A DNA stretch of 64,000 bases from Sphingobium trunci (GTDB lineage Bacteria > Pseudomonadota > Alphaproteobacteria > Sphingomonadales > Sphingomonadaceae), in NCBI RefSeq assembly GCF_022664535.1, contig NZ_JAKUJY010000006.1, positions 1 to 64,000 on the forward strand. The letters are read 5' to 3'. The notes beneath the pieces were generated by a model. It did no database searches, was not told the origin of the DNA, and was given only the letters and a program-made list of their open reading frames with translations. Below, one piece after another: positions 19,829 to 28,454 of the stretch. Made by a program: the position numbers and the translations under genes. Positions within the stretch are counted from its first letter, which is position 1. Each line of letters opens with the position of its first letter.

Positions 19829-21163
19829 TTAGCGAAACGCCGTCAGCCTGCCGTCATCGGCAAGAATATAGAGCGTGTTGTTGGCGACGACCGGCGAAAG
19901 CGACATGGACTTCTTCAGCCTGATCTCGGTCTGAATCTTGCCGGTCGTGGGATCGACATAGTTGAGGTCGCCATGGGTCGACACCAGGATCAGGCGGCCG
20001 CCCGCCAGCACCGGGCCGGTCCAGCGGATCGCCTTGTCCTTCTTCTTTTCCTTCTCCCAGCGGCGGAGCTGGCTGATCCACCGGATCTTGCCGGTGGCGC
20101 GGGCGACACAGAGCAGCTTGGCGTCGCTGGTGACGGCGAACACCCATTCGCCCACGACCGAAGGCGTGGAAATGCCGGCGATGTTGATTTCCCAGAGGCG
20201 CTGGCCACTCACCAGTTCATAGGACGCCATGCGACCGCCCTGACCGATGGCGAACACCCGGCCGCGATCGATCACCGGGTCGGCGTCGATATCGGTCAGC
20301 GAAGCCACCGCCGTCGAAATGCTGGTGCGCGAGAGGGCGTCACCCCAGAGCGTCCGGCCATTTTCGTAGCGATAGGCGGTCAGCTCTCCCGAACTGTAGC
20401 CCGCGATCACCGTGCCCTGCGCGGCGGCGGGCGCGGCGACGCCGAAAATGCCCGTGACCTGCAACGTGCCGCTGTCGGTCCATTGCACTTCGCCGTCACT
20501 CTGGTTGAGGGCGAAGATCTGATTGTCCTGGCCCATGACATAGACATGGCCATTGGCAAGCGTCGGCGCCCCGCGCAGCGGTCCACCGGGACGCTTCTTC
20601 CACAGGATGGCGCCCGTATTGGCGTCCAGCGCCGCGACGTCGCCGACGCCGGTGCTGGCATAAAGCTTGCCGTCGATGACGCTGACGCCGCCGCCGAACC
20701 GGGCGCGGCCGCTGCCTTCGGAGGGGAGGTCGGTTTGCCAGAGCCTGGCGCCGCTGTTGGCGTCGAAGGCGATCACGCGGGCATCGGCGTCGATGACGTA
20801 GAGCTTGCCGCCCACCACCACCGGAGCGGAAGCGAGGCGGGCTTGCGGCGTGCTGCCCGCGATGGACGCGGTCCAGGCCTGCGAGGGGGACGCGCCCAGC
20901 GCCAGATTGCCCATGGTCTTGGCAGGGCTGCCGCCGGGCTGCGACCATTGGTCGTTGACATAGGGTTCGGGCAGGCTGACGGGCACGTCCGCCAGCGAGG
21001 GATCGACCTCGACGCCCTGTTCATTGGTCAGGATCGAGGTGCGCTTGCCCACCACCGGGGTCTTGGGTCCGCCCTTCTTGCCGCCGACCACGCCGCAGCC
21101 TGCGAGCAGGCCGACCATCATCGCAACGGTCAGGGCGCGACGCGCGCCCGCAAAATTCGTCAT
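19829..21163 (-). CDS. bamB: PQQ-like beta-propeller lipoprotein, outer-membrane assembly factor BamB
   Basis: The protein has 444 residues. A lipoprotein signal (VAMMVGLLAGCG) ends in the lipobox Cys. The mature part is an eight-bladed propeller with repeated PQQ-type blades such as GKLYVIDADARVIAFDANSGARLWQTDL and GRVFAIGQGGRMASYELVSGQRLWEI. BamB helps the BAM complex insert beta-barrel proteins. I take the ATG at 21163 because GAGGA lies eight bases upstream; an ATG at 21190 overlaps the preceding stop as ATGA and could be used by translational coupling. The order yfgM-like, bamB, der matches the proteobacterial pattern. Confidence 0.92.
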   Translation of the reverse strand: MTNFAGARRALTVAMMVGLLAGCGVVGGKKGGPKTPVVGKRTSILTNEQGVEVDPSLADVPVSLPEPYVNDQWSQPGGSPAKTMGNLALGASPSQAWTASIAGSTPQARLASAPVVVGGKLYVIDADARVIAFDANSGARLWQTDLPSEGSGRARFGGGVSVIDGKLYASTGVGDVAALDANTGAILWKKRPGGPLRGAPTLANGHVYVMGQDNQIFALNQSDGEVQWTDSGTLQVTGIFGVAAPAAAQGTVIAGYSSGELTAYRYENGRTLWGDALSRTSISTAVASLTDIDADPVIDRGRVFAIGQGGRMASYELVSGQRLWEINIAGISTPSVVGEWVFAVTSDAKLLCVARATGKIRWISQLRRWEKEKKKDKAIRWTGPVLAGGRLILVSTHGDLNYVDPTTGKIQTEIRLKKSMSLSPVVANNTLYILADDGRLTAFR

Positions 21164-21186
21164 GCTGTGCATCCTCAAGCGCCCCA

Positions 21187-21885
21187 TCATCCCTTGACCG
21201 CCTCGGCGGGCGATTCCACCGCATCGACACCCAATAAACCTGCCATCTGTCGCGCGCGTGAACGGATCGACTGGGGCACATTGCGATCCTTGGCCATGGC
21301 AGCGAACAATGGCCCGGCCAGATCGGGCTTGCGCATCTTCATATAGGCGATGGCGACCAGTTCCCCGGCGCTGCCGAACCAGGGCGCGCCCTCGACCGCC
21401 AGAGGCTTCAGCCGGTCGACCACCTGCTGCGGCTGCAGGCTTTCAAATTCCAGCGTGGTCTGGCGGATCAGCGCCAGGTCGCGATAGGGCTGGTCGAGCG
21501 CGCTGTCATTGGCCATGGCCTGATAGGCGGCGATGGCGGCCTTGTTGTCGCCCTTTCGCGCGGCGGCGCCAGCCTTCACCAGCAGGGCAGAGGCACGGAA
21601 GCCGGGCTGGCTGGCGTTCGTCAGCTTGTCCAGATCCTTGGCATCCGGCGTGCCGCCGCCGACGGCGGTGGCGATCACCTTGTCCATTTGCTCCGAAACG
21701 GCCTCCGACCGGGTTTTCGTATAATGCTGCCAGTAGAGGAAGGCGCCGAACGCCACCAGGCCCAGGATCACCAGAATGACGATCCAGCGGCCGAAGCGCT
21801 GCCAGAAGGTCAGCAACTGGTCCTGACGGACGGCCTCGTCGACCTCGCGCATGAAGGCTTCGCTATTTTGGGGCGTCAGGGCCAA
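21187..21885 (-). CDS. YfgM-like membrane-anchored TPR protein
   Basis: This 232-residue protein has a cytoplasmic N-terminal segment (FMREVDEAVRQDQLLTFWQRFGRW), one transmembrane helix (IVILVILGLVAFGAFLYW), then a periplasmic tetratricopeptide-like region. The arrangement matches the YfgM/DUF2133 family, which in E. coli contacts the Sec translocon and periplasmic chaperones. The gene directly precedes bamB with a 4-base ATGA overlap if the longer bamB start is used. Confidence 0.88.
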   Translation of the reverse strand: MALTPQNSEAFMREVDEAVRQDQLLTFWQRFGRWIVILVILGLVAFGAFLYWQHYTKTRSEAVSEQMDKVIATAVGGGTPDAKDLDKLTNASQPGFRASALLVKAGAAARKGDNKAAIAAYQAMANDSALDQPYRDLALIRQTTLEFESLQPQQVVDRLKPLAVEGAPWFGSAGELVAIAYMKMRKPDLAGPLFAAMAKDRNVPQSIRSRARQMAGLLGVDAVESPAEAVKG

Positions 21886-21905
21886 GACGGTCTCCAGGAA
21901 ATCAT

Positions 21906-21945
21906 AAAAAGCGCGCAGAAGGCGCGATCAATAGCGGCGCTATTG
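21906..21945 (-). terminator. Intrinsic terminator after panB
   Basis: Read on the minus strand, CAATAGCG/CGCTATTG forms one palindrome. It is followed by CGCGC-CTTCT-GCGCG and then CTTTTT, just past the panB stop. The short GC stem with a T-run is a typical rho-independent terminator. Confidence 0.65.
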
Positions 21946-21956
21946 GCTCAGGCAAA

Positions 21957-22829
21957 TCACTTTTTGGGCCGGTAGACCTGATCTTCGGTCGGAAATGTCC
22001 GGTTTCGGACCTCTGCGGCATAGCGGGCGGCGGCGTTGCCGATGGTGTCGGCGATATTTTCATATCGTTTCACGAAGCGGGGAACGCGTTCGAACATGCC
22101 GAGCATATCCTCCGCCACCAGCACCTGTCCGTCGCAATGGGCCGAGGCGCCGATGCCGATCACCGGCACGTCGACGCTGTCGGTGACGGCTACGGCGATA
22201 TCCTCCATCACCCCCTCGATCACCATCGCGAAGGCGCCGGCCTGCGCCACGGCACGGGCGTCGGAGATGATCTTGGCATGCTCCTCCTGGCTCTTGCCGC
22301 GCGCGCCATAGCCACCCAGCGCGTTCACTGCCTGCGGGGTGAGGCCGATATGCGCCATCACCGGAACGCCGCGCTTGCTGAGGAACGCGATGGTTTCGGC
22401 CATCGCCTCGCCCCCCTCCAGCTTGACCGCCGCGCAGCCGGTTTCGGCCATGATGCGGCTGGCGCTGGCAAAGGCCTGTTGCGGGGAGGATTCATAGCTG
22501 CCGAAGGGCATGTCGACCAGCACGACGCTGTGATAGCTGCCCCGCACCACGGCGGCGCCATGGGCGATCATCATGTCGAGCGTGACCGCCAGTGTGGAGG
22601 GCAGGCCGTAAATCACCTGACCCAGCGAATCGCCTACCAGCAGCATGTCGCAATGCGGATCGAGCAGTTGCGCCTGCCGCGCCGTATAGGCGGTCAGCAT
22701 CACCAGCGGTTCCTGCGTCTTGCCTTCGAACTTGCGGCGCTGGATGGCAGGCACGGTCAGGCGCTTCATCGGCGCGGGCGTGGGATTGGCGCGGCTGGTC
22801 GATGTGTCGAGCGTGAAGGTGGTGGACAT
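21957..22829 (-). CDS. panB: 3-methyl-2-oxobutanoate hydroxymethyltransferase
   Basis: This 290-residue enzyme makes ketopantoate from 2-oxoisovalerate and methylenetetrahydrofolate, the first committed step of pantothenate synthesis. Family motifs include [26 protein letters not shown], the metal-binding VDMPFGSYE region, HIGLTPQ and [15 protein letters not shown]. The start at 22829 gives [27 protein letters not shown]; the later Met at MKRLTVP is an alternative. No panC lies beside it. Confidence 0.96.
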   Translation of the reverse strand: MSTTFTLDTSTSRANPTPAPMKRLTVPAIQRRKFEGKTQEPLVMLTAYTARQAQLLDPHCDMLLVGDSLGQVIYGLPSTLAVTLDMMIAHGAAVVRGSYHSVVLVDMPFGSYESSPQQAFASASRIMAETGCAAVKLEGGEAMAETIAFLSKRGVPVMAHIGLTPQAVNALGGYGARGKSQEEHAKIISDARAVAQAGAFAMVIEGVMEDIAVAVTDSVDVPVIGIGASAHCDGQVLVAEDMLGMFERVPRFVKRYENIADTIGNAAARYAAEVRNRTFPTEDQVYRPKK

Positions 22830-22902
22830 GGGATGCGCTCTACCCCAGCGGCGCGCCGGGCGCAAATCGGACGCCATGCCAGTTGGTTGATGGCGGCATC
22901 AG

Positions 22903-22940
22903 AAAAAAAACGGGGAGCGACAGGGCCGTGTCGCTCCCCG
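22903..22940 (-). terminator. Intrinsic terminator of the first TonB receptor gene
   Basis: On the minus strand, CGGGGAGCGACA pairs with TGTCGCTCCCCG across a short loop and is followed by eight T residues (22903-22910). It sits 26 bases past the receptor stop codon and is a strong rho-independent terminator. Confidence 0.88.
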
Positions 22941-22965
22941 CAGGGGGTGAACCTCTTCTAAAAGA

Positions 22966-25449
22966 TCAGAAGGCGTATTTGATCGTTCCGCCCCAGGTGC
23001 GCGGATCGCCGGGCGTGCCGGCGATCAGGCCGGTATTGCCGGGCGCCACCTGAAGATTGTCGATATAGTTGACGTCAAAGGCGTTGCGGACCCAGCCGAA
23101 CACATCGAACCCGTCGCCACGGAAGCCCGCGCGGAAGTTGGTGAGAGCATAGCCCTTCACATCCGTGTAGATGGACGGCGTGGCGTTGGAGTTCCAGTGA
23201 GAGCGGTAATTGCCGTCAACGCCGAAGTAGAGCTGGCCTTCCTTTGCCAGGAGCGTCACCGGGATGTTATATTCGGCGCCATAGGAGAAAGCCCATTTCG
23301 ACACGCCGGGCAGGCTCTCGCCGGAAATGTCCACGAAGGGTGGGCTGACCTGGTTGGCCGTCGCTGCCGCGCCGATCGTTCCGGTATAGGCGCACTTGTC
23401 GGTCTTAGATACGACAATCCCCGTGCTCGACCCGCCGCTCAGTTCCGGCGGCGGCGGCGCGTTGCAGAACTTCACATATTTGGCATCGGTATAGGCGCCG
23501 TTGGCATAGGCGGTGAAACGATCGCTGGCGACGACCTTGAAGTCCGCCTCGATCCCCTGCGACCGCACCTTGTCGGCATTGGCGAGATAGCCGCGCGTCG
23601 TGCCGAACTGGCCGCCATTCACCGTCGCCTGGAAATCCTTGATCTCGGTGCGGAAGGCGGTGAGGTTGAAGGTGGCGCGGCGGTTCCAGAACTGCGTCTT
23701 GAGGCCCAGCTCGAAATGGTTGACCGATTCCGGCTTCACCGTGCCTGCGGCGTAGTTGACGGTGTTGTCGGAGTTGAGCGGCAAGCCGTTCTGGTTGATG
23801 CCCAGCGTCTTGAAGCTCTTCGCATAGGTCGCATAGGCGAGGATGTCGCGCGCGATCTTGTAATTGACGTTGAAGTCGTAGGTGAAGTTCCAGGCGCTGT
23901 CGGAAGGCGCGCTGATCTGCGGCTGGTAGATGCTGCACTGCGCCGTGAGCACAGCGTTGCCAGCCGTCGCGGTCGGGGCGCAGCTGGTGATGACCGCGCC
24001 TGAGCCGGTGGTCACCACGCGCTGGTAGAAGCCCGATTTCTTGTCATAGTTGAGGCGCGCGCCCGGCTGGATGGTCAGAGCATCCGTGACCTTCCAGCTC
24101 AGCTGGCCGAACAGGGCTGCGCTCTCGCTCTTCAGCCACTGCGTGTTGGTGGCGGTCAGGCCAGCCAGCGTCGCGGGATTGTTCGCGACATTGGTGGGAT
24201 TGGTCGAAGGGGTCAGGTTCCACTTGGCCGCTGCCGTGCCCTGCTGTTCCGTGCCCTGGGTGTCGATCCGCTGCTTGAAGCCGAACAGGCCCACCACGAA
24301 GTCGACCTTCCGGCCTTCGACATTATAGCGGAATTCCTGGCTATACTGGTCCTGTTGCGAGGGGTTCTGGGATTTGGAGATGATCGGCAGGCCGGTGAAG
24401 TCGCGGTCGTTCGACGGGTTCCAGTCCCAGAAGCGCCAGGCGGTGACCGATGTCAGCGTGCCGGGCCCGACATTCCAGACCGCCTTTGCCGACACGCCGC
24501 CGATCTTGTTGCGGGCGTTCAATTCGGTGTCGAGATCGGTCAGCCGGTCATAAGGGTTGCGGCTGGGCACCACATAGCCCTGCGCGGCGGCCAACGCGTC
24601 ATATTGACGGTTGGGCGCGCGCTGCGTCGTGCCGACGCGGACGAAGACGGTGCCGCAGCATTCCGGGTCCTGCCGGCTGTAATCGCCCGACAGGGTCAGG
24701 CTGAAATTATCGGTCGGCTTGAACAGCAGCTGGCCGCGAATGCCCAGATTGTCCTGTTCGTTGATCCAGCGCTTCGAGGTGACGTTGTAGATCGTGCCGC
24801 GGCGGCTGGTCGTCGCAACCGCGATGCGCGCGGCCAGCGTGTCGGACAGCGGGCCTGAAACAGCAGCCTTGCCCTGCTTGTAGCCAAGATTGCCGGCGGT
24901 CACTTCCGCGCGGCCCTCAAAATCGAAGGTCGGCTGGTTGGTCGTGATGTTGATCGCGCCGGCGGTCGTGTTCTTGCCGTAGAGCGTGCCCTGCGGGCCG
25001 CGCAGCACTTCGACCTGCGCGACGTCGAGAAAGTCGAAGGTCGCGGCGGCGACGCGCGAATTATAGACGTCGTCGACATAGATGCCGACGCCCTGTTCGA
25101 AACCGTCGCTGGTCAGGCCGAACGGCACGCCAAGGCCGCGAATGTTGACCGAAGTGTTGCGCGGATTGGTCGTATAGACCTGCAACGTCGGCGCCAGCTG
25201 CTGAAGCTTGATGACGTTGAAATTGCCGGTGGCTTCGATGCTGTCGCCCTTGATGACGGAGATTGCCAGCGGCACTTCCTGCGCCGTTTCCTGGCGGCGG
25301 CGAGCGGTGACGATGATGACTTCACCGCGGGGACTTGCCTGTTCGGCGTTGTCGGCGTCGGCGGCCTGGGCTGCTTCCTGCGCCTGTGCGCTGGACGCGA
25401 TGAAGGATGCGCTCGCCACCCCGGCGAGCAACAGAAAACGCGCAATCAT
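22966..25449 (-). CDS. TonB-dependent outer-membrane receptor
   Basis: This 827-residue protein has a signal peptide (FLLLAGVASASFIASSAQA), a TonB-box-like EVIIVTARRR and a plug domain (VPLAISVIKGDSIEATGNFNVIKLQQLAPTLQV, VNIRGLG, VEVLRGPQGTLYGKNTTAGAINITT). The 22-strand barrel ends in a terminal Phe, as barrel proteins usually do. Such receptors import scarce substrates using TonB energy; the ligand cannot be told from sequence. YezD-like and RBBP9-like genes lie upstream on the same strand, a company I associate with sulfur-compound use. The leader carries two near-identical CCGG-type palindromes, and a strong terminator follows. Confidence 0.94.
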   Translation of the reverse strand: MIARFLLLAGVASASFIASSAQAQEAAQAADADNAEQASPRGEVIIVTARRRQETAQEVPLAISVIKGDSIEATGNFNVIKLQQLAPTLQVYTTNPRNTSVNIRGLGVPFGLTSDGFEQGVGIYVDDVYNSRVAAATFDFLDVAQVEVLRGPQGTLYGKNTTAGAINITTNQPTFDFEGRAEVTAGNLGYKQGKAAVSGPLSDTLAARIAVATTSRRGTIYNVTSKRWINEQDNLGIRGQLLFKPTDNFSLTLSGDYSRQDPECCGTVFVRVGTTQRAPNRQYDALAAAQGYVVPSRNPYDRLTDLDTELNARNKIGGVSAKAVWNVGPGTLTSVTAWRFWDWNPSNDRDFTGLPIISKSQNPSQQDQYSQEFRYNVEGRKVDFVVGLFGFKQRIDTQGTEQQGTAAAKWNLTPSTNPTNVANNPATLAGLTATNTQWLKSESAALFGQLSWKVTDALTIQPGARLNYDKKSGFYQRVVTTGSGAVITSCAPTATAGNAVLTAQCSIYQPQISAPSDSAWNFTYDFNVNYKIARDILAYATYAKSFKTLGINQNGLPLNSDNTVNYAAGTVKPESVNHFELGLKTQFWNRRATFNLTAFRTEIKDFQATVNGGQFGTTRGYLANADKVRSQGIEADFKVVASDRFTAYANGAYTDAKYVKFCNAPPPPELSGGSSTGIVVSKTDKCAYTGTIGAAATANQVSPPFVDISGESLPGVSKWAFSYGAEYNIPVTLLAKEGQLYFGVDGNYRSHWNSNATPSIYTDVKGYALTNFRAGFRGDGFDVFGWVRNAFDVNYIDNLQVAPGNTGLIAGTPGDPRTWGGTIKYAF

Positions 25450-25460
25450 TATGATTCCCC

Positions 25461-25512
25461 TTCCGGATGTCCGGTTAAAATTGATCGCGGCAGTTCCGGC
25501 TGTCCGGTCAAA
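25461..25512. promoter_or_regulatory. Tandem palindromic repeats in the TonB receptor leader
   Basis: TTCCGGATGTCCGGTTAAA (25461-25479) recurs as TTCCGGCTGTCCGGTCAAA (25494-25512), with 17 of 19 bases identical and a repeat period of exactly 33 bases, about three helical turns. Each copy holds a CCGG...CCGG palindrome. They lie 12-63 bases upstream of the receptor start codon, a natural place for a dimeric regulator or a translational control site. Confidence 0.5.
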
Positions 25513-25621
25513 GCCGATGGTCTGCGGGAATGGTAGGTGCGGCCCACCCCTTGCCGCTTTTGTCTGCCACCTTGGCGGCGGCTTATCTTAGCAACCCTGT
25601 CTCACGCCCCCGCGTCACGAA

Positions 25622-25813
25622 TCAGGCGGTCAGGCGCGTCTTTTCCGTTACGTCGATCTGCACCACCCGCGCGTCATGCACGGTCAAAGTGACGGATCCG
25701 AAACGAAGTGTCTCGAGCACGCTGCGCACCTTCTCGATGCTGACGGCGATGTCGTGGCGCTGCCCGTCGGTGCGACCGTTGCGGGCAAATTCAATCGATC
25801 GGTTTTCACTCAT
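25622..25813 (-). CDS. YezD family small protein (DUF2292)
   Basis: This 63-residue protein contains the YezD core IEKVRSVLETLRFGSVTLTVHDARVVQIDVTEKTRL. Function is unknown. From memory, homologs are often encoded beside sulfonate or sulfate uptake genes. The start at 25813 follows AGAGG with good spacing; an open stretch of 15 codons upstream lacks a binding site. A TTGTCTACT box stands 37 bases before the start, as it does before the neighbouring hydrolase gene. It is probably part of the TonB receptor unit or its own small transcript. Confidence 0.85.
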   Translation of the reverse strand: MSENRSIEFARNGRTDGQRHDIAVSIEKVRSVLETLRFGSVTLTVHDARVVQIDVTEKTRLTA

Positions 25814-25849
25814 AAACACCTCTTCGCCGCTCTTTATCTCAACTGCATC

Positions 25850-25858
25850 AGTAGACAA
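25850..25858 (-). promoter_or_regulatory. Shared TTGTCTACT box, copy upstream of the YezD gene
   Basis: On the minus strand, TTGTCTACT precedes the YezD start by 37 bases, with TAAAGA 16 bases beyond TTGTCT, so it may be a -35 element. The same nonamer precedes the RBBP9-type gene at 26629-26637, which suggests common control. Confidence 0.35.
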
Positions 25859-25911
25859 AAAAGCAAATATAAAGGGCGCTCAAGTTTCTCTTTCGCGCCC
25901 TCATGGGAAAT

Positions 25912-26580
25912 TCAGCCGTGGGCACGCAAAACGGCCAGCCGCCGCTCCTGATGCGCCAGCGGAATGGCGGGTCGCAACTGGCGCATGGCGGAGGCCTGCT
26001 CATGCGCATTGTCGATCAGTTTCTCCAGCAGGGCCTGGCCGAAACGCCATTCGCCCAGGCCCGAATCGGCGTTGATGTGCCCGCAATAGCCCGCATCGAC
26101 GAAGCTGCTGCCCCAATTCTTGCCAATGCTGTGAGCACGCTCGAAAAAGATATAGGGATCGTTGCGGCTGGCGACGACGATCGAGGGGAAGGGCAGTTGC
26201 GCGCGGGGCGTGGGACCGAAGCCGCCGATCGTCTCGGGCGTTTCCATCCGGTCGCAGTCGGGCGGTGCCACCAGCAACGCCCCCGTCACGGGCCAGCCAT
26301 AGGCCTGGCTCTGCAAGGCGCCCCACCAGGCGACGGCCAGACAGCCCAGACTGTGCGCGGCCAGAATGATCGGCCCGTCGACTTCGCGGATGGCCGCATC
26401 CAGCCGATTGACCCAGCTGTTGCGGCTGGGGCTGGCCCAACTGCCCAGATCGACGCGCTCGCAATCACCGCGCGTCTCTTCCCAAAGCGTCTGCCAATGG
26501 CCCGGACCGCTGTTGTTGAGGCCCGGAATGGTCAGCACGACCGGTTGGCGCGCGTCTCCAGAATGTCCGAATCGCTCCAT
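25912..26580 (-). CDS. RBBP9/YdeN family alpha/beta hydrolase
   Basis: The protein has 222 residues. It opens with VVLTIPGLNNSGPGHWQTLWEE, has the nucleophile elbow AAHSLGCLA (Ser), an Asp in ASRNDPYIFFE and the His in GHINADSGLGEW. These are hallmarks of the RBBP9/YdeN serine hydrolases, whose substrates are mostly unknown. It is transcribed toward the YezD and TonB receptor genes and shares a promoter-like box with the YezD gene. Confidence 0.92.
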   Translation of the reverse strand: MERFGHSGDARQPVVLTIPGLNNSGPGHWQTLWEETRGDCERVDLGSWASPSRNSWVNRLDAAIREVDGPIILAAHSLGCLAVAWWGALQSQAYGWPVTGALLVAPPDCDRMETPETIGGFGPTPRAQLPFPSIVVASRNDPYIFFERAHSIGKNWGSSFVDAGYCGHINADSGLGEWRFGQALLEKLIDNAHEQASAMRQLRPAIPLAHQERRLAVLRAHG

Positions 26581-26628
26581 GGTCTCATCCTCGTCCTGTT
26601 TGGAAGAGGAAGATAATTCTATTTATTA

Positions 26629-26637
26629 AGTAGACAA
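26629..26637 (-). promoter_or_regulatory. Shared TTGTCTACT box, copy upstream of the RBBP9-type gene
   Basis: On the minus strand, TTGTCTACT lies 49 bases before the hydrolase start and is followed 16 bases after TTGTCT by TATCTT. Together these could form a -35/-10 pair matching the one before the YezD gene. Confidence 0.35.
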
Positions 26638-27060
26638 TCGGCAAGCGACAAAATGTGTCGGAAATTGGGCGGCCCGATTAATCTGAGGTTCAGGAAAAAA
26701 GCGGGTATCGGACTTCTTCCGCCACGCTTGCCTCAACGCGTTGAAAACAGGCTTTTACCAGGCACGGATCAGCCCCAAATAGTGGATGACGCCGCAGCCG
26801 TGGGCATCATTATAGCCAGGCATTCATCCGGAAGATGGCGGCGCATCATCCACAATTTCCTGGGCCGGATCGACGAATGAGCTGCCTTTGCCGTCCTTAT
26901 GCAGCACCGACCCGGTCGGAAGCGATCAGGTTGCCAGCATTTTCCGTCAAGGAATGGGCGCCAGACTCGGACCCAGGCTCGGACATTGTCACCCTCCTGC
27001 GAAAGAATCGCTTTATAAGGGGAAACCGTGGGGCGGCGGCGGGGTTTCTTGGAACGGCAT
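26638..27060. other. Intergenic region without a recognisable gene
   Basis: About 420 bases between the divergent hydrolase and OsmC genes. Short open frames on both strands lack family motifs and good start sites. It should contain the promoters of both flanking genes; a GAAAGAATCGCTTTATAAGG stretch near 27000-27020 is a plausible part of the OsmC promoter. Confidence 0.5.
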
Positions 27061-27072
27061 AGGAGGAAAGTC

Positions 27073-27504
27073 ATGAAGATCAATCGCAGCGGATCGGCGG
27101 TATGGAGCGGCGGCCTGAAAGACGGCAAGGGCGCGATCTCGACCCAGAGCGGCGCGCTGGACGCGCAGCCCTATGGCTTCGCGATGCGCTTCGAAGGGGT
27201 GCCGGGCAGCAATCCGGAGGAACTGATCGCGGCTGCCCATGCCTCCTGCTTCACCATGGCGCTCTCGCTGATATTGGGGGAGGCCGGGTTGACCGCCGAA
27301 AAGATGGAAACCAATGCGGTGGTGACGCTCGAACAGAAGGATGGCGGCTTTGCGATCACTGCGAGCAGGCTGACGCTCAAGGCGACCATCCCCGGCGCGG
27401 AGGACGCGCAGTTTCAGGAACTGGCTGCCAAGGCGAAGGCCAATTGCCCGGTATCGAAGGTGTTGAATGCGGAAATCAGCCTGGACGCCGAACTATTGGG
27501 CTGA
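27073..27504 (+). CDS. OsmC family peroxiredoxin
   Basis: This 143-residue protein has the OsmC layout. The first catalytic Cys is in AAAHASCFTMAL and the second in AKANCPVSKVL, both typical of OsmC/Ohr thiol peroxidases that reduce organic hydroperoxides in the cytoplasm. The KINRSGSAVWSGGLKDGKGAISTQSGAL opening matches the OsmC rather than the Ohr branch. A textbook AGGAGG stands seven bases before the ATG. The 3' end overlaps the converging permease gene by 12 bases. Confidence 0.95.
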   Translation: MKINRSGSAVWSGGLKDGKGAISTQSGALDAQPYGFAMRFEGVPGSNPEELIAAAHASCFTMALSLILGEAGLTAEKMETNAVVTLEQKDGGFAITASRLTLKATIPGAEDAQFQELAAKAKANCPVSKVLNAEISLDAELLG

Positions 27505-28401
27505 GGTGCGACGCCTGGCGCGGACATGTTCGCGCCAGGCGATGGTGAGGCCGCTGGCGATGATGAGCGCTGCGCCGATCCAGGTGCTGCTCATCGGCCA
27601 GTCGCCCCAGATTGCCCAGCCGAGCAGCGTCGTCCAGATGATGGTGCTATAATCCATGGGCAGTACCACCGACACCGGACCCCAGCGCAGCGATGCGGTC
27701 AGGCAGATTTGCGCGATGCCGCCGACCACGCCGATCAGCAGCAGCAGGCCCCAGGTGACCGGATCGTGGGACTGGCCGTAGAACAGCATTCCCACCCCCA
27801 GGGGCGGGACCGAGAGCAGGGTGAACCAGAAGACAATCACCCCGGCATTTTCGGTGCGGCCCAGTTCGCGCAGGACCAGGCTGACGCTGGCGGTGACGAA
27901 CGCGGCGGCGATGGCGACCGCGACGCCCGCAGCCGCGAAATGCCCAGCATCCGGCCGCACCATCACCAGCACGCCGAAAAAGCCGATCAGCACGGCGCCC
28001 CAGCGATAGATGCCGGTCGCCTCGCGCAGGATCAGGGCGGACAAAATGGTGCCGAAGATCGGCATGGTGAAGCCGATGGTCGCAGCCTCGGCGGGGGGCA
28101 GCAGGATGTAGGACAGGAAATTGAGCGCCATGCCGGAAAGGCCGATGACCATCCGCGTCGCGTGGACGCCGATCCGCCGGGTCCGGATCGATCCGATGCC
28201 GGTGGTCGAGGCGATCCAGGCGAACACCACCGGCAGCGCCATCGCCTGGCGGTAAAAGAGCGATTCCACGATATGTACGCCGTGCGCGTCCGCCAGCCTC
28301 ACCGTCACGAACATGACCGACAGGCAGATCACCGCGGTCAGCCGCAGGCAGATGGCATAGATCGGACGATGGGGACGGTCATGAAAGGGAGCGGGCGGCA
28401 C
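27493..28401 (-). CDS. DMT superfamily (EamA-type) transporter
   Basis: This 302-residue protein has ten hydrophobic helices arranged as two EamA repeats (for example FYRQAMALPVVFAWIAS, GIYRWGAVLIGFFGVLVMVRP). EamA transporters usually export amino acids or other metabolites. The GTG start at 28401 is preceded by AAGGCGAAG. The substrate cannot be inferred. Confidence 0.92.
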   Translation of the reverse strand: MPPAPFHDRPHRPIYAICLRLTAVICLSVMFVTVRLADAHGVHIVESLFYRQAMALPVVFAWIASTTGIGSIRTRRIGVHATRMVIGLSGMALNFLSYILLPPAEAATIGFTMPIFGTILSALILREATGIYRWGAVLIGFFGVLVMVRPDAGHFAAAGVAVAIAAAFVTASVSLVLRELGRTENAGVIVFWFTLLSVPPLGVGMLFYGQSHDPVTWGLLLLIGVVGGIAQICLTASLRWGPVSVVLPMDYSTIIWTTLLGWAIWGDWPMSSTWIGAALIIASGLTIAWREHVRARRRTSAQ

Positions 28402-28454
28402 CGCTTCGCCTTAGCCCGGTCGCGCGAGGACGCAACCGGGAAGGGCGGGGCAAC

